A stretch of 64,000 nucleotides of DNA, taken from contig JAHJWO010000046.1 of NCBI GenBank assembly GCA_018828145.1, positions 144,264-208,263 of the forward strand, given 5' to 3'. The DNA is from Alphaproteobacteria bacterium. GTDB lineage: Bacteria > Pseudomonadota > Alphaproteobacteria > Rhizobiales > Devosiaceae. Positions 37,953 to 47,092 of the stretch are shown in pieces. A program made the position numbers and the translations under genes. Position 1 is the stretch's first letter; every line of letters starts with the position of its first letter. The notes under the pieces were generated by a model. The model searched no databases. It saw only the letters and a list, made by a program, of their open reading frames with translations, and was not told where the DNA came from.

Positions 37953-39377
37953 ATGTCGGATTCGCAAAGCGGCAGCTGGGCCGAGATCTTCACGCCGCGC
38001 TTTGCGCCGGTGACGCTGATCATCGGGCTGGGCGTGGCCCTGCTGGCATTCAACTCCTTCGTGGCGACGGTGTCGCTGCCCACGGCGGTGCAGGAAATGG
38101 GCGGCGTCGCGCTGATCTCCTGGGCCATCACGCTCTATCTGGTCTTTGCCATTGTGGGCGGGTCGGGGGCGGCGCTGCTCAAGCAGCGGCTGGGCGCACG
38201 GCTTGGCCTGCTGGTTTCGGCAAGCGTCTTCCTGGCGGGGACGCTGATTGCGGCCGGTGCCGGGGACATGCCGCAGGTGCTGGTGGGGCGGGCGCTGCAG
38301 GGTCTGGGCGAGGGCGTGGTCGCCTCGATCTGCTTTGCGCTGATCCCCGAGCTGTTTCCCTCGCGGCTGGTGCCCAAGGTGTTTGGGCTCAATGCGATGA
38401 TCTGGGCCGTGGCGGCGTTTGGCGGGCCGGCGGTGGCGGGCCTGCTGACCGAGATGGTGTCATGGCGGGCGGCGTTCCTGTTCAGCGTGCCGCTGGTGCT
38501 GATCTTTGGCGCCATGGTGGCCTTCGTAGTGCCGGCCAAGGACGCGGGGGCTGCCAAGCCAGTACAGTTTCCCGGGCTGCGGCTGCTGGCCATCGGCATT
38601 GGCATCATGCTGGTGGCGCTGGCGGCGGTGACCGGCCCCTGGCAGGCGACGGGCCTCCTGCTGGGCGCGGGTCTGCTGCTGACTGGCGCGGTCTGGTTTG
38701 ACGGGCGCAGCCGCGACCGCTTGATGCCGCTGGATGCGTTCCGGCCGATCTCGGTGGTGGGAACGGGGCTGTGGATGACGCTGCTCATCAACGTGGCGGG
38801 GGCCGGGTCGGCGGTCTATCTGGTGCTGGTGGTGCAGCAGATGTGGGGCTTCGGCCCGACCATGGCCGGCGTCATCGCGGCCGTATTGGCGGTGGCCTGG
38901 AGCATCTCTGCCGTTGCCGTGGCCAATGTGCGGCAGAAGGAAACGCGGAAGATATTGATCAAGCTCGGGCCGGCCATGATCGGCACGGGGCTGATCCTGG
39001 TCCTAGCCGGGTTGCAGCTGGACCAGGTGGCCGTGGTGGTGATCGGGCAATTGATCATCGGGGGCGGCTTTGGCAGCTGCAACGGCTATCTCAACCTCGC
39101 CATGATGGAAGCGGCCAGCGACGGGGAGCGGGACCGCACCTCGGCGCTGATGCCCACGACGCAATCGGCCGGCAATGCCATAGGCGCGGCCCTGGCGGGC
39201 GTCGCCGCCAATTCGGCGGGCCTGGCCACCGCCGCCTCGACGGGTGAGATCCGGAGCGCCATCATCCCGGTCTATCTGCTGGGCGCCGCCATGGCCGCAC
39301 TGGCCTTTGCTGCGGCCTGGCAAACGGTTCGCCTAGTGCGCCCGCAGGACCCCGCCTCCAGCTTTGCGGCGGGGTGA
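37953..39377 (+). CDS. MFS transporter, drug:proton antiporter-like
   Basis: The 474-residue protein has about 12-14 membrane helices. The first-half signature region is partly kept (KQRLGARLGLLVSASVFLAGTLI) and RALQGLGEGVVASICFALIPELFPS is typical of drug-efflux-type carriers. ATG 37953 is used (GGG nearby); ATG 37941 is the alternative. It is divergent from the GT-C gene with a 168-base gap. Efflux of a small molecule is the likely role, with no substrate clue. Confidence 0.85.
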   Translation: MSDSQSGSWAEIFTPRFAPVTLIIGLGVALLAFNSFVATVSLPTAVQEMGGVALISWAITLYLVFAIVGGSGAALLKQRLGARLGLLVSASVFLAGTLIAAGAGDMPQVLVGRALQGLGEGVVASICFALIPELFPSRLVPKVFGLNAMIWAVAAFGGPAVAGLLTEMVSWRAAFLFSVPLVLIFGAMVAFVVPAKDAGAAKPVQFPGLRLLAIGIGIMLVALAAVTGPWQATGLLLGAGLLLTGAVWFDGRSRDRLMPLDAFRPISVVGTGLWMTLLINVAGAGSAVYLVLVVQQMWGFGPTMAGVIAAVLAVAWSISAVAVANVRQKETRKILIKLGPAMIGTGLILVLAGLQLDQVAVVVIGQLIIGGGFGSCNGYLNLAMMEAASDGERDRTSALMPTTQSAGNAIGAALAGVAANSAGLATAASTGEIRSAIIPVYLLGAAMAALAFAAAWQTVRLVRPQDPASSFAAG

Positions 39378-39413
39378 TCTCTGGCTCGCGAGCTGGGCAG
39401 GGCGCAAAAGAAA

Positions 39414-39437
39414 GGGCGGCAGCTTCTGCTGTCGCCC
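39414..39437 (-). terminator. Terminator of the peroxiredoxin gene
   Basis: GGGCGGCAGC (39414-39423) pairs with GCTGTCGCCC (39428-39437) with one G-U pair. On the minus strand it is followed by TTTCTTTT. It sits between convergent genes. Confidence 0.75.
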
Positions 39438-39469
39438 AGTTTCGTCAGGGAGAAAACGCTCTTTTCGCG

Positions 39470-40105
39470 CTATGCGCGGGGCTGGGGAACAATGCGGAGA
39501 TAGGGCTTCAGTTCCTTCCAGCCTTCGGGGTACTTGGCCTTGGCCGCCTCGTTGGTGACGGCGGGCACGATGATGACATCCTCGCCATTCTTCCAGTTTA
39601 CCGGGGTCGCCACCTGGTGCTTGGCGGTGAGCTGGAGGCTGTCGATGACGCGGATGACCTCATCGAAATTGCGGCCGGTGGAGGCGGGATACTCGATCTT
39701 GAGCTTGACCTTCTTGTCGGGGCCGATGACGAAGACCGAGCGCACGGTCAGGGTGTTGTCGGCATTGGGATGGATCATGTCATAGAGGCGCGCCACCTCG
39801 CCCCTGGTATCGGCCAGGAGCGGAAAGTTCAGCGCGGTGCCCTGGGTTTCGACAATGTCCTTGGCCCAGCCGGCATGATCTTCGAGCCTGTCGACGGAAA
39901 GGCCCAGCACCTTGACGCCGCGCTTTTCGAATTCGGGCTTGAGCTTGGCGGTATAGCCCAGCTCGGTGGTGCAGACCGGGGTGAAATTCTTGGGGTGGCT
40001 GAACAGCACCGCCCAGGCGCCATCGATATAGTCGTGGAAATGGATCGGGCCTTCGGTGGAATCGAGGGTAAAATCGGGGGCGGTATCGCCAATCAGAATT
40101 GCCAT
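39470..40105 (-). CDS. 1-Cys peroxiredoxin (Prx6 subfamily)
   Basis: The 211-residue protein has peroxidatic Cys45 in HPKNFTPVCTTE (PxxxTxxC) and the long C-terminal arm with TPVNWKNGEDVII typical of Prx6. No second conserved resolving Cys is visible. It reduces hydroperoxides in the cytoplasm. Single gene with its own terminator. Confidence 0.94.
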   Translation of the reverse strand: MAILIGDTAPDFTLDSTEGPIHFHDYIDGAWAVLFSHPKNFTPVCTTELGYTAKLKPEFEKRGVKVLGLSVDRLEDHAGWAKDIVETQGTALNFPLLADTRGEVARLYDMIHPNADNTLTVRSVFVIGPDKKVKLKIEYPASTGRNFDEVIRVIDSLQLTAKHQVATPVNWKNGEDVIIVPAVTNEAAKAKYPEGWKELKPYLRIVPQPRA

Positions 40106-40267
40106 CTTTTTGCCTGTTCCTTGTTGGGCCTAAAGGCCCTTATGCGGTTGACTTGAATATCGGCTGCCGCGCCGCCAAAAGCAGCGGTCGCGGGCGAAAT
40201 GCTTTTATGTTGTGAGCGAGGGCAGCGCCATGGCGTTCCAAACGGCGCAGCCTTGGGAGAACAGCGC

Positions 40268-40471
40268 CTAGCTCAGCAGCGCGAGCAGGCTGACCGGGCT
40301 GCGGGGATTGCCGACCATATAGGCCAGCAGCGGCGGCAGCACACCGAAGCACATCGCCACCAGCGGGGATGCATTGAGTAGCCGGGCGATGAGATAGACG
40401 ATGAGAAAGGCCGCCGAGGCAAAAAGCAGGTTGGCCGCATTGTCGGCCAGCAGTGCCATCAACCGTCCCAT
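40268..40471 (-). CDS. Small hypothetical membrane protein
   Basis: The 67-residue protein has two hydrophobic helices (NLLFASAAFLIVYLIARLL and PLVAMCFGVLPPLLAYMVG). The ATG at 40471 follows GGGAGGG five bases upstream, which decides the start. No family recognised. Confidence 0.68.
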   Translation of the reverse strand: MGRLMALLADNAANLLFASAAFLIVYLIARLLNASPLVAMCFGVLPPLLAYMVGNPRSPVSLLALLS

Positions 40472-40561
40472 AGCGACCCTCCCAGATGCGCCCGTCCATT
40501 CAGGGTGGGCGCGGGATGTTTTCATTCCATGGCGGAATGAACTCGCATTTGGCTAAAGTTG

Positions 40562-41062
40562 TCAGCGGGTGGAAGCGGGGGCGCCGTTGCTCCAGGTGAC
40601 CTGCTCGCCGGCGAGCGGAATGACCGACAGGCTCATCTTGCCGCTGCCCTGCTGGATTTCGCGGGCATGGGCCAGGTAGATCAGCGAGTCATTGGCGGCG
40701 TCATAGATGCGGCTGACGCGCAGCGACTTCCAGATCAGCGAGCGCCCTTCGCGGAAGATTTCCTCGCCGCCCGAGCGGGTGGCGATGTCGCCGATGGTGA
40801 TGGGGCCGGTGACCGAGCAATCGAGCGCGGAATAGGAGGGGTCCTCGAACCAGTTGCCCTGCTGCAGGCGATCGATGAAGGAGCGGTTGAAATAGGCCAG
40901 GTGGCAGGTGACGCCATCGACTTCGGGATCGGCGACGGCATCGATGGCGATGTCATTGCCGGTCCAGTCTACCCCGACGCTGCCCACCTCGCGGCTATCG
41001 CCGCAGGCGGCAAGCGTGACGGCGAGAGTGGCGGTCATGGCGAGGGCGGCGAGACGGTGCAT
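40562..41062 (-). CDS. creA: CreA family lipoprotein
   Basis: The 166-residue protein has a lipoprotein signal (TLAVTLAACGDS, lipobox Cys) and the CreA pattern VGSVGVDWTGNDI, DPEVDGVTCHLAYF, DPSYSALDCSVTGPI and FREGRSLIWKSLRVSRIYD. The ATG at 41062 follows CAGGAG. CreA is a conserved periplasmic protein of unknown function, not the fungal catabolite repressor. It follows the amino-acid permease gene by 67 bases. Confidence 0.9.
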   Translation of the reverse strand: MHRLAALAMTATLAVTLAACGDSREVGSVGVDWTGNDIAIDAVADPEVDGVTCHLAYFNRSFIDRLQQGNWFEDPSYSALDCSVTGPITIGDIATRSGGEEIFREGRSLIWKSLRVSRIYDAANDSLIYLAHAREIQQGSGKMSLSVIPLAGEQVTWSNGAPASTR

Positions 41063-41129
41063 CAGCGGGGCTCCTGTAGGTCGGGGCATAGATGGCCCTT
41101 CGGTGCCACCACCGCAAGGGCGGACGGGC

Positions 41130-41930
41130 TCAGTAGCGCTTCTGGCGCAGATGCCGCTCCAGCCAGCGGACCAGCAGGGACAGCGAAATGGTCATGGTGA
41201 GGTAGAGGAAGGCCACGACATTATAGGTCTCGAAGAACAGGAAGGTGCCCGAGGAATAGACCTTGCCGAGCTGGGTAATGTCCTGCACCCCGAGCGCCGA
41301 GACCAGCGCGCTGTCCTTGATCATGGAGACAAAGTCATTGGCCAGAGGCGGCAGGATGGTGCGCAGGGCCTGGGGGAAGATGATGAGGCGGAAGCATTTC
41401 CAGCGCGAAAAGCCGAGCGCCCGGGCCGCCTCGATCTGGCCGCGGTCCACAGCCTCGATGCCGGCGCGGAAGATTTCGGCGATGAAGGCGGAGTAGCAGA
41501 TGGTGAGCGCCACGATGGCGCGCCAGACGAAATCGAACTGGCGGACGGTGATGGCGGTATCGAAGGGCTGCAGCAGCCAATTGACGCCGCCCACCATGGC
41601 CGGGGCGCCGACAAAGGCGACGTAGAACAGGAAGACCAATACGGGAATGCCGCGGATGATCTCGACATAGAAGGTGGCGAGTTCGACGAGGATCCGATTG
41701 CCGGAGGTGCGCGCCAGGGCGATGAGCAGACCGAGAATGGTGGCGGCAAAGAAGGCGACGGCGGTGACCCAAAGCGTGGTGGCAATGCCGCCGGACAGGG
41801 CGCGGAAGATCTGGGAATAGCCGGTATCGCCGGTTATGCCCCACAGGCCGAGCACGAAGAGCAGCGTGATGGCGAGCAGCCACCACGGGATGCGGGAGAG
41901 GATGGAGGGCTTGCGGGGGGTGTAGGTCAT
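41130..41930 (-). CDS. Polar amino-acid ABC transporter permease
   Basis: The 266-residue protein has about five helices and the HisM/GlnP-type docking motif [34 protein letters not shown] (about 165-199). ATG 41930 is used. It works with the binding protein encoded at 42099. No ATPase gene is adjacent, so the energy subunit must be elsewhere. Confidence 0.9.
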   Translation of the reverse strand: MTYTPRKPSILSRIPWWLLAITLLFVLGLWGITGDTGYSQIFRALSGGIATTLWVTAVAFFAATILGLLIALARTSGNRILVELATFYVEIIRGIPVLVFLFYVAFVGAPAMVGGVNWLLQPFDTAITVRQFDFVWRAIVALTICYSAFIAEIFRAGIEAVDRGQIEAARALGFSRWKCFRLIIFPQALRTILPPLANDFVSMIKDSALVSALGVQDITQLGKVYSSGTFLFFETYNVVAFLYLTMTISLSLLVRWLERHLRQKRY

Positions 41931-41978
41931 GTGTTTTCCGGCGCCGGCGTGGGCGAAGTCCGCATCCGGCGTGTGTGG

Positions 41979-42084
41979 CCCCACCCCACCCTTTATCCCT
42001 CCCCATCAAGTGGGAGGGAGGCGCCAGCGCGGGTATTGGGGTTCATCGTCTCCCCTCCCCGCGAGGGGAGGGTGTCGAGTGGGA
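41979..42084. repeat. GC-rich palindromic intergenic element (CCCTCCCC family)
   Basis: Two hairpins based on CCCTCCCC...GGGAGGG lie between the permease and binding-protein genes. The element closely resembles 54768-54880: both share CCACCCCACC, the CCCTCCCCATCAAG hairpin and GTTCATCGTCT between the hairpins. Confidence 0.75.
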
Positions 42085-42098
42085 ATTCAGCGCCTCAA

Positions 42099-42899
42099 CT
42101 ACTGCGCGGAATTGTATTCGTAGAACCACTTCTGCTGCAGGGCATCCATGGTGCCGTCGGCCTTGATCTGGGCGAGGGCGGCGTTGACCGGGGCGACGAG
42201 GTCGGAGCCGGGCGGGAAGATGAAGCCGAAATCCTCGGTGCCGAGCGGGGTGCCGACGACTTTGAAGGCACCCGGATTGGCGCCGATATAGCCATTGGCC
42301 GAGGTCTGGTCCATCAGCACGGTATCGATGTCGCCGGACAGCAACGCCTGGACCGAGGCGCCGAAAGTGTCGAACAGCTTGATGCGCGGATTGGCTTCGT
42401 CGCCATCCAGCACATTATAGACCGCGACGTAGAAGTTGGTGGTGCCGGCCTGGGCGCCGACCAGGAAGCTGGCATCGGCGGCAAAGCTCTCGGCGTCGGT
42501 GAAGCGGCTCTCATCGGCCCGCACCAGCATGAGCTGCTGGGAGGTGAGGTAGGAGTCGGAGAAATCGACCTGGCCCTTGCGCTCGTCATTGATGGTGATG
42601 CCGTCCATGCCGACATCGAACTGGCCATCGCGCACCGACTGGATCATCACATCCCAGGAGGTCAGCTCCCAGCGGACGCCGGCATTGAGGCGCTTGGCGA
42701 TCTCGTTGAAGAGATCATATTCAAAGCCGATGCCCTCGCCGGTGGCCGGATCGGCGAAGTTGAGCGGGACATAGGCATTTTCGGTGACGGCGACGATCTC
42801 GCGGCCGGCCAGATCGGGCAGGTCCTGCGCCTGCGGGGCAGCGACGCCCAGGGCGAGAATGGCCGCGGCGGCGGCAAGCAGCTTGTTCAGGTTTGGCAT
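42099..42899 (-). CDS. Polar amino-acid ABC transporter substrate-binding protein
   Basis: The 266-residue periplasmic family 3 binding protein has a signal peptide ([18 protein letters not shown]) and then [32 protein letters not shown] and [10 protein letters not shown], the amino-acid ligand pocket signatures. ATG 42899 starts the signal peptide. The open frame upstream of it is proline/serine-rich artefact. It pairs with the permease at 41130; the ligand is not determined. Confidence 0.92.
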   Translation of the reverse strand: MPNLNKLLAAAAAILALGVAAPQAQDLPDLAGREIVAVTENAYVPLNFADPATGEGIGFEYDLFNEIAKRLNAGVRWELTSWDVMIQSVRDGQFDVGMDGITINDERKGQVDFSDSYLTSQQLMLVRADESRFTDAESFAADASFLVGAQAGTTNFYVAVYNVLDGDEANPRIKLFDTFGASVQALLSGDIDTVLMDQTSANGYIGANPGAFKVVGTPLGTEDFGFIFPPGSDLVAPVNAALAQIKADGTMDALQQKWFYEYNSAQ

Positions 42900-42981
42900 G
42901 AGGCAGCAGTCTCCCGGTGCATAGGTTTGCCGGGAGACTAGACCAGACGGAGAGGGGTTGGAAACGGGGATTTCCCGCTTG

Positions 42982-43350
42982 TCAGCTCTCGTCGACGACT
43001 TCGGCCTCCGGGCCGTTCTCCTTGACGGATTCGATGGCGTTGACCGCGCTGGCCTTCTGCTTGTAGCGCTCGGAGCGGACCATGGTTTCGCCATTGGAGG
43101 CGACGAAGCGGACGAAGAACTGTTCGTCCTTGGAGGCATCGATTTCGAAGCGATAGCCCTTGCCTGCCTCGCCCTTGGTCAGATCGACCGTGGCGGCGCC
43201 GGGGGCGTTCTTCTTGACCGATTCGATGGCCGACTTGGCGCTGGCCTTCTGCTGGTAGTTTTCCGACCAGACGATGGGTTCGGCATTGTAAACAAAGGCG
43301 AATTTGAACTGATCGTTGGCGGCGGCGGTGATCTTGAACTTATGCGCCAT
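42982..43350 (-). CDS. yegP: YegP family (DUF1508) protein
   Basis: The 122-residue protein is two tandem DUF1508 units: [46 protein letters not shown], then a diverged copy (about 61-115: [17 protein letters not shown]...[13 protein letters not shown]). The ATG at 43350 follows AGGAGGG. The family is stress-associated but without a defined biochemical role. Confidence 0.9.
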   Translation of the reverse strand: MAHKFKITAAANDQFKFAFVYNAEPIVWSENYQQKASAKSAIESVKKNAPGAATVDLTKGEAGKGYRFEIDASKDEQFFVRFVASNGETMVRSERYKQKASAVNAIESVKENGPEAEVVDES

Positions 43351-43456
43351 GACGCTGGCCCTCCTCAGGAGCGGCCCGCGACCGGGCCGCTTTGCAGGAA
43401 GCAGAGTAACGTACTGACGGCGGAAGAATAGAGGGAGCCAGCGCCAAATCGCGGGC

Positions 43457-43503
43457 CCCCTCACCCGGCGCTACGCGCCGACCTCTCCCCCGAAGGGAGA
43501 GGT
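43457..43503. repeat. Intergenic palindromic repeat (CACCCGGCGC / CCTCTCCC type)
   Basis: It contains CGGCG-CTA-CGCCG and ACCTCTCCC/GGGAGAGGT (43481-43489 with 43495-43503), ending ten bases from the pheT stop. It is a familiar Hyphomicrobiales intergenic repeat type and may also serve as the pheT 3' hairpin. Confidence 0.65.
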
Positions 43504-43513
43504 CAGAAATAGA

Positions 43514-45931
43514 TCAGGTGCGCAGCACGCCGCCAGATTGCTTGGTGACTGCTGCAATTATGCTGGCGGAAATCTTGTCGATTTCTTCCTCGGTCAGCGT
43601 CTTGTCGGTGGGCTGGAGCGTCACCGCGATGGCGACAGACTTCTTGCCCTCGCCAACGTGGCTGCCTTCGAAGACGTCGAAGACATTGACGTCGCGGATC
43701 AGCGCCTTGTCGGCGCCGCGGGCGGCCTTGAGGATGGCGCCGGCGGTGACGGCCTTGTCGACGACGAAGGCGAAATCGCGGGTCAGCGGCATCAGCGCCG
43801 AGAGATCGAGCGCCGGCTTGGTTTTCGTCGGTTTCTTGCGCGGCTCAGGCAGGGCATCGAGGTCGAGCTCGAAGGCCGCAACGGGGAAATCGAGATCGAG
43901 CTCGGTGGCCCAGGCGGGATGCAGTTCGCCGAACCAGCCCAGGGTCTTGGGACCCTGCGCGATGCGACCACCGCGACCGGGATGGCTCCAGGGCGCCGGC
44001 TCGGCAAAGAGCTGCACCTTGTCGATGTCATAGCCCAGCGCATCGAGCACGGCAGCCAGATCGGCCTTGGCGTCGAAGACGGTGACCGGCTCGGCCTTGC
44101 CGGACCAATGGCGGCCCGACCCATCGAGCCTGGCCGTGCCGGTGCGGATGCCGGTGGCATAGGTGTGCTGCCCCTCGGGCGCGTCGGAGAGGAAGACCTG
44201 GCCGACTTCGAACAGGGCCAGGTTCGCCAGGCCGCGATTGGCATTGCGGCGGGCGGCGGCGAGCAGGCCGGGCAGCAGCGAGGGGCGCATGTCGGTCATG
44301 TCGGAGGCAATGGCATTGGTCAGCTGCAGGCCTTCCTGGCCGCCACCGAAGCGGGTGGCCTCGTCATGGGAAATGAAGGACCAGGTCACGGCCTCATCGA
44401 GACCTCGGGCAGCAAGAGCGCGGCGGGCGATGCGGCGGCGGTTCTGTATGGTGGTTAGCATGCGCGGCGCGACGTGGTTGAGACGCGGGAGCGGCTCGAC
44501 CGGGACGTTGTCGACGCCAACCATGCGCATGACCTCTTCCACCAGATCAGCCTTCTGCGTCACGTCGGGGCGCCAGGAGGGCACCTTGACGGTGAACGTG
44601 TCGCCCTTGCCGGTCATCTCGAAGCCGAGGCGGGAGAGAATGGCGGTGGCCACCATGGGCTCGACGTCGAGCCCGGTGAGGCGGCGAACCTCGGAGAGGG
44701 GGAATTCGACCACGGTGTCGGGGAAGACATCCTCGCCAGAAATGGCGGGCTCAAGCGGGGTGCCGCCGCAGAGCTGGAGCACGAGGCGGGTGGCGAGTTC
44801 GAGGCCCGGTTCGGTCAGGGCCGGATCGACATGGCGCTCGAGGCGATAGCGGGCGTCCGAAACAATGCCGGTCTTGCGTCCGCTGCGGGCGATCAGTTCG
44901 GGATCCCAGCTGGCGCATTCCATGAAGACATTGGTGGTCGCATCCGTGACGCCGGAGCGGATGCCGCCCATGATGCCGCCCAGGCATAGCGGGCCGGTAT
45001 CGTCGGCGATGACGGTCATGGTCTCGTCGAGCGTATAGACCTTGTTGTCGAGGGCGTCGAAGGCCTCGTTGCGGGCATTGCGCAGCACCGGCTGGCCATT
45101 GAGCTTGTCGGCATCATAGGCATGCAGCGGGCGGCCCCAGCCGAGCGAGACCAGGTTGGTGATATCGACGATGGTATTGATGGGGCGCAGGCCCACCGCG
45201 CGCAGGCGCTGCTGCAGCCAGGCGGGGGACGGGCCGTTCTTGATTCCCTTGATATAGCGGCCGGCGAACTTGCGGATGGCCTTGGGCTCATCGGCGCCGA
45301 ACTGGTGCGGCAGCGGCGCGATAGGACTCGGGCCGTTCGAGGGGACCGGGGACATGTCAGTGGCCTTGAGCGTGCCCAAGCCAAAGGCGGCCAGATCGCG
45401 GGCTATGCCATAGACGCCGGTGGCGTCGCCGCGATTGGGCGTGATGGAAATGTCGAAGACCACGCCGTTGATGCCGGCATAATCGGTATATCTGACGCCG
45501 ATGGGCGCATCGGCGGGCAGCTCGATAATGCCGTCATGGTCGTTGGACAGTTCCAGCTCGGCATTGGAGCAGAGCATGCCGTTGCTGACCTGCCCGCGGA
45601 TATTGCCCTTGCCGATGGTCATGTCCTTGCCCGGGATATAGGTGCCGGGGAAGGCGAAGACCGACTTGAGGCCAGTGCGCGCATTGGGGGCGCCGCAGAC
45701 CACATCGATCAACTCGCCGGTGCCGGCATCGACCTTGCAGACGCGGAGCTTGTCGGCATTGGGGTGCTGTTCGGCCGAGACGATATGGGCGGTGACGAAG
45801 GCCGCGAGCGCCTTGCCCTGATCTTCCATGCCCTCGAGTTCGAGGCCGACCAGGGTCAGCGTCTTGCCGATCTCGTCGGGGGACGCATCGGTATCGAGGT
45901 GCTCCTTGAGCCAGTCGAGGGTGAATTTCAT
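43514..45931 (-). CDS. pheT: Phenylalanyl-tRNA synthetase beta subunit
   Basis: The 805-residue protein has an N-terminal tRNA-binding (EMAP-like) domain with VTAHIVSAEQHPNADKLRVCKVD, B3/B4 and B5 domains (GRPLHAYDADKL; DLVEEVMRMVGVDNVP), a synthetase-like core and a C-terminal anticodon-binding FDX-ACB domain. This is the usual length for the bacterial beta chain. It forms the alpha2beta2 enzyme with PheS (47093) and charges tRNA-Phe. An ASCH-exonuclease gene lies between the two subunit genes. Confidence 0.97.
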   Translation of the reverse strand: MKFTLDWLKEHLDTDASPDEIGKTLTLVGLELEGMEDQGKALAAFVTAHIVSAEQHPNADKLRVCKVDAGTGELIDVVCGAPNARTGLKSVFAFPGTYIPGKDMTIGKGNIRGQVSNGMLCSNAELELSNDHDGIIELPADAPIGVRYTDYAGINGVVFDISITPNRGDATGVYGIARDLAAFGLGTLKATDMSPVPSNGPSPIAPLPHQFGADEPKAIRKFAGRYIKGIKNGPSPAWLQQRLRAVGLRPINTIVDITNLVSLGWGRPLHAYDADKLNGQPVLRNARNEAFDALDNKVYTLDETMTVIADDTGPLCLGGIMGGIRSGVTDATTNVFMECASWDPELIARSGRKTGIVSDARYRLERHVDPALTEPGLELATRLVLQLCGGTPLEPAISGEDVFPDTVVEFPLSEVRRLTGLDVEPMVATAILSRLGFEMTGKGDTFTVKVPSWRPDVTQKADLVEEVMRMVGVDNVPVEPLPRLNHVAPRMLTTIQNRRRIARRALAARGLDEAVTWSFISHDEATRFGGGQEGLQLTNAIASDMTDMRPSLLPGLLAAARRNANRGLANLALFEVGQVFLSDAPEGQHTYATGIRTGTARLDGSGRHWSGKAEPVTVFDAKADLAAVLDALGYDIDKVQLFAEPAPWSHPGRGGRIAQGPKTLGWFGELHPAWATELDLDFPVAAFELDLDALPEPRKKPTKTKPALDLSALMPLTRDFAFVVDKAVTAGAILKAARGADKALIRDVNVFDVFEGSHVGEGKKSVAIAVTLQPTDKTLTEEEIDKISASIIAAVTKQSGGVLRT

Positions 45932-45943
45932 GTGTTTGGCACC

Positions 45944-46987
45944 TTAGCGGAAATCGGACTTGCTGCCGTTGATCGGCGGCAGGGCACGGGAAATTTTCAT
46001 CAGTTCGACGAGGACGTTGGCAAATCCGCGGGCATCGTCGATGGCTTTGTGGGTGTGGGCGATGTGGCCGTAGAATTCGGCGGGCAGCTTGCTCATGCCC
46101 CAATCGAGATAGGGCGCGCCGCGCAGGGTGCCGGCCATGGTGTAGAGGCAGACGCCGCCGCCGCGGAAGATCTGGCGGCCCTTGAAGGGACCGGACAAAG
46201 CGCGCGTGCCGGCATATTCGTCGAGATAGTGGTCCATCCAAAGCCCGTCGAAAATCATCGGCGCGGCGACGAAGACCTTGGGGCCGGGCAGGCTTTCGAC
46301 CCAATCGGCAAAGCGCGGCATGACCACGGCAGGATCTTCCGCGCCATTGGTCGCGGCTTCCCAGGCTTCGGGCTGGGTCTGCCACCAGGCCATGGTGGTT
46401 TCGTTGGTGGTGCGATCGGGGCGCGGCCTGAGCACGGCTTCGAATTCGCCATGGGCCGTGCCATCGGCCTCGATGGCCACCGAGGCGAAGCTCAGCATGG
46501 AATTGTGCAAGGGCGTCGGGCCGTCGCTTTCGATATCGGTGACGATGAAGATGGGCGAGGCGACGCGGTTATAGACATCGCGGCCGGCCGGCAGCACCGT
46601 GACGAGGCGGAAGGTTTCGCAGACCAGCTCCATAGCGGGCGAGAAACCGCCATTGCGGGCGAAATAGGCCTCGTGGCCGGCGCGCCAGGCAGCGTAGTCG
46701 CCCTCCCCTTCCCGATCGGTGAAAGCGGGATCGACATCGTCGAAGCGCAGGGTTTCGACCGAGAGGGTTTCGATGACGCAGGCCGGCTCGCCCGCGCCAT
46801 TGAGGACGACGTCGCGGCGGCCGACTTCGGGCATGGGCTCGCCGCCCGCACCGTAATCGCGCAGGGCGCCGCAGGTCGCGGTCTTCTTGCCGGCGAGGAC
46901 GAGGGCGAGCAGCTCATCGGCCAGCTCGGGCGAGTCGCCGAAGCTGAACTGGATGGCGTCGGCGTATTGGGGCGGGAGGGTGGTCAC
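45944..46987 (-). CDS. ASCH domain fused to a DEDDh-type 3'-5' exonuclease
   Basis: The single 347-residue frame joins two domains. Residues 10-135 form an ASCH domain (FSFGDSPELADELLALVLAGKKTAT through MELVCETFRLV), a fold that binds RNA or modified nucleosides, related to YqfB. Residues 147-335 form an RNase T/DnaQ-like exonuclease with Asp151 and Glu153 (TDIESDG), Asp248 (FDGLW), His313 and Asp318 (HTHKAIDDARG). The domains are in frame with no gap. It lies 12 bases before pheT and after pheS, so it is likely cotranscribed with both. It may process tRNA or nucleotide pools; the substrate is unknown. Confidence 0.82.
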   Translation of the reverse strand: MTTLPPQYADAIQFSFGDSPELADELLALVLAGKKTATCGALRDYGAGGEPMPEVGRRDVVLNGAGEPACVIETLSVETLRFDDVDPAFTDREGEGDYAAWRAGHEAYFARNGGFSPAMELVCETFRLVTVLPAGRDVYNRVASPIFIVTDIESDGPTPLHNSMLSFASVAIEADGTAHGEFEAVLRPRPDRTTNETTMAWWQTQPEAWEAATNGAEDPAVVMPRFADWVESLPGPKVFVAAPMIFDGLWMDHYLDEYAGTRALSGPFKGRQIFRGGGVCLYTMAGTLRGAPYLDWGMSKLPAEFYGHIAHTHKAIDDARGFANVLVELMKISRALPPINGSKSDFR

Positions 46988-47033
46988 GAGGTAGCCTCAT
47001 CACCACGAAGCGCATCCCGACCACAGCGCGGCA

Positions 47034-47054
47034 CCTCCCCCTTGATGGGGGAGG
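47034..47054. repeat. Single CCTCCCCC / GGGGGAGG hairpin
   Basis: CCTCCCCC (47034-47041) pairs with GGGGGAGG (47047-47054) in the 105-base gap between pheS and the ASCH-exonuclease gene. It looks like half of the two-hairpin element seen at 41979. Confidence 0.6.
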
Positions 47055-47092
47055 GTGTCGACTGAGAGATCACTTCCGAAAAGCCAAGCATG

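Noticed and set aside
45122..47065. 647-codon open frame on the + strand opposite pheT and the ASCH-exonuclease gene
   Set aside because: It is antisense to two genes with full catalytic motifs and has low-complexity composition typical of high-GC shadows.
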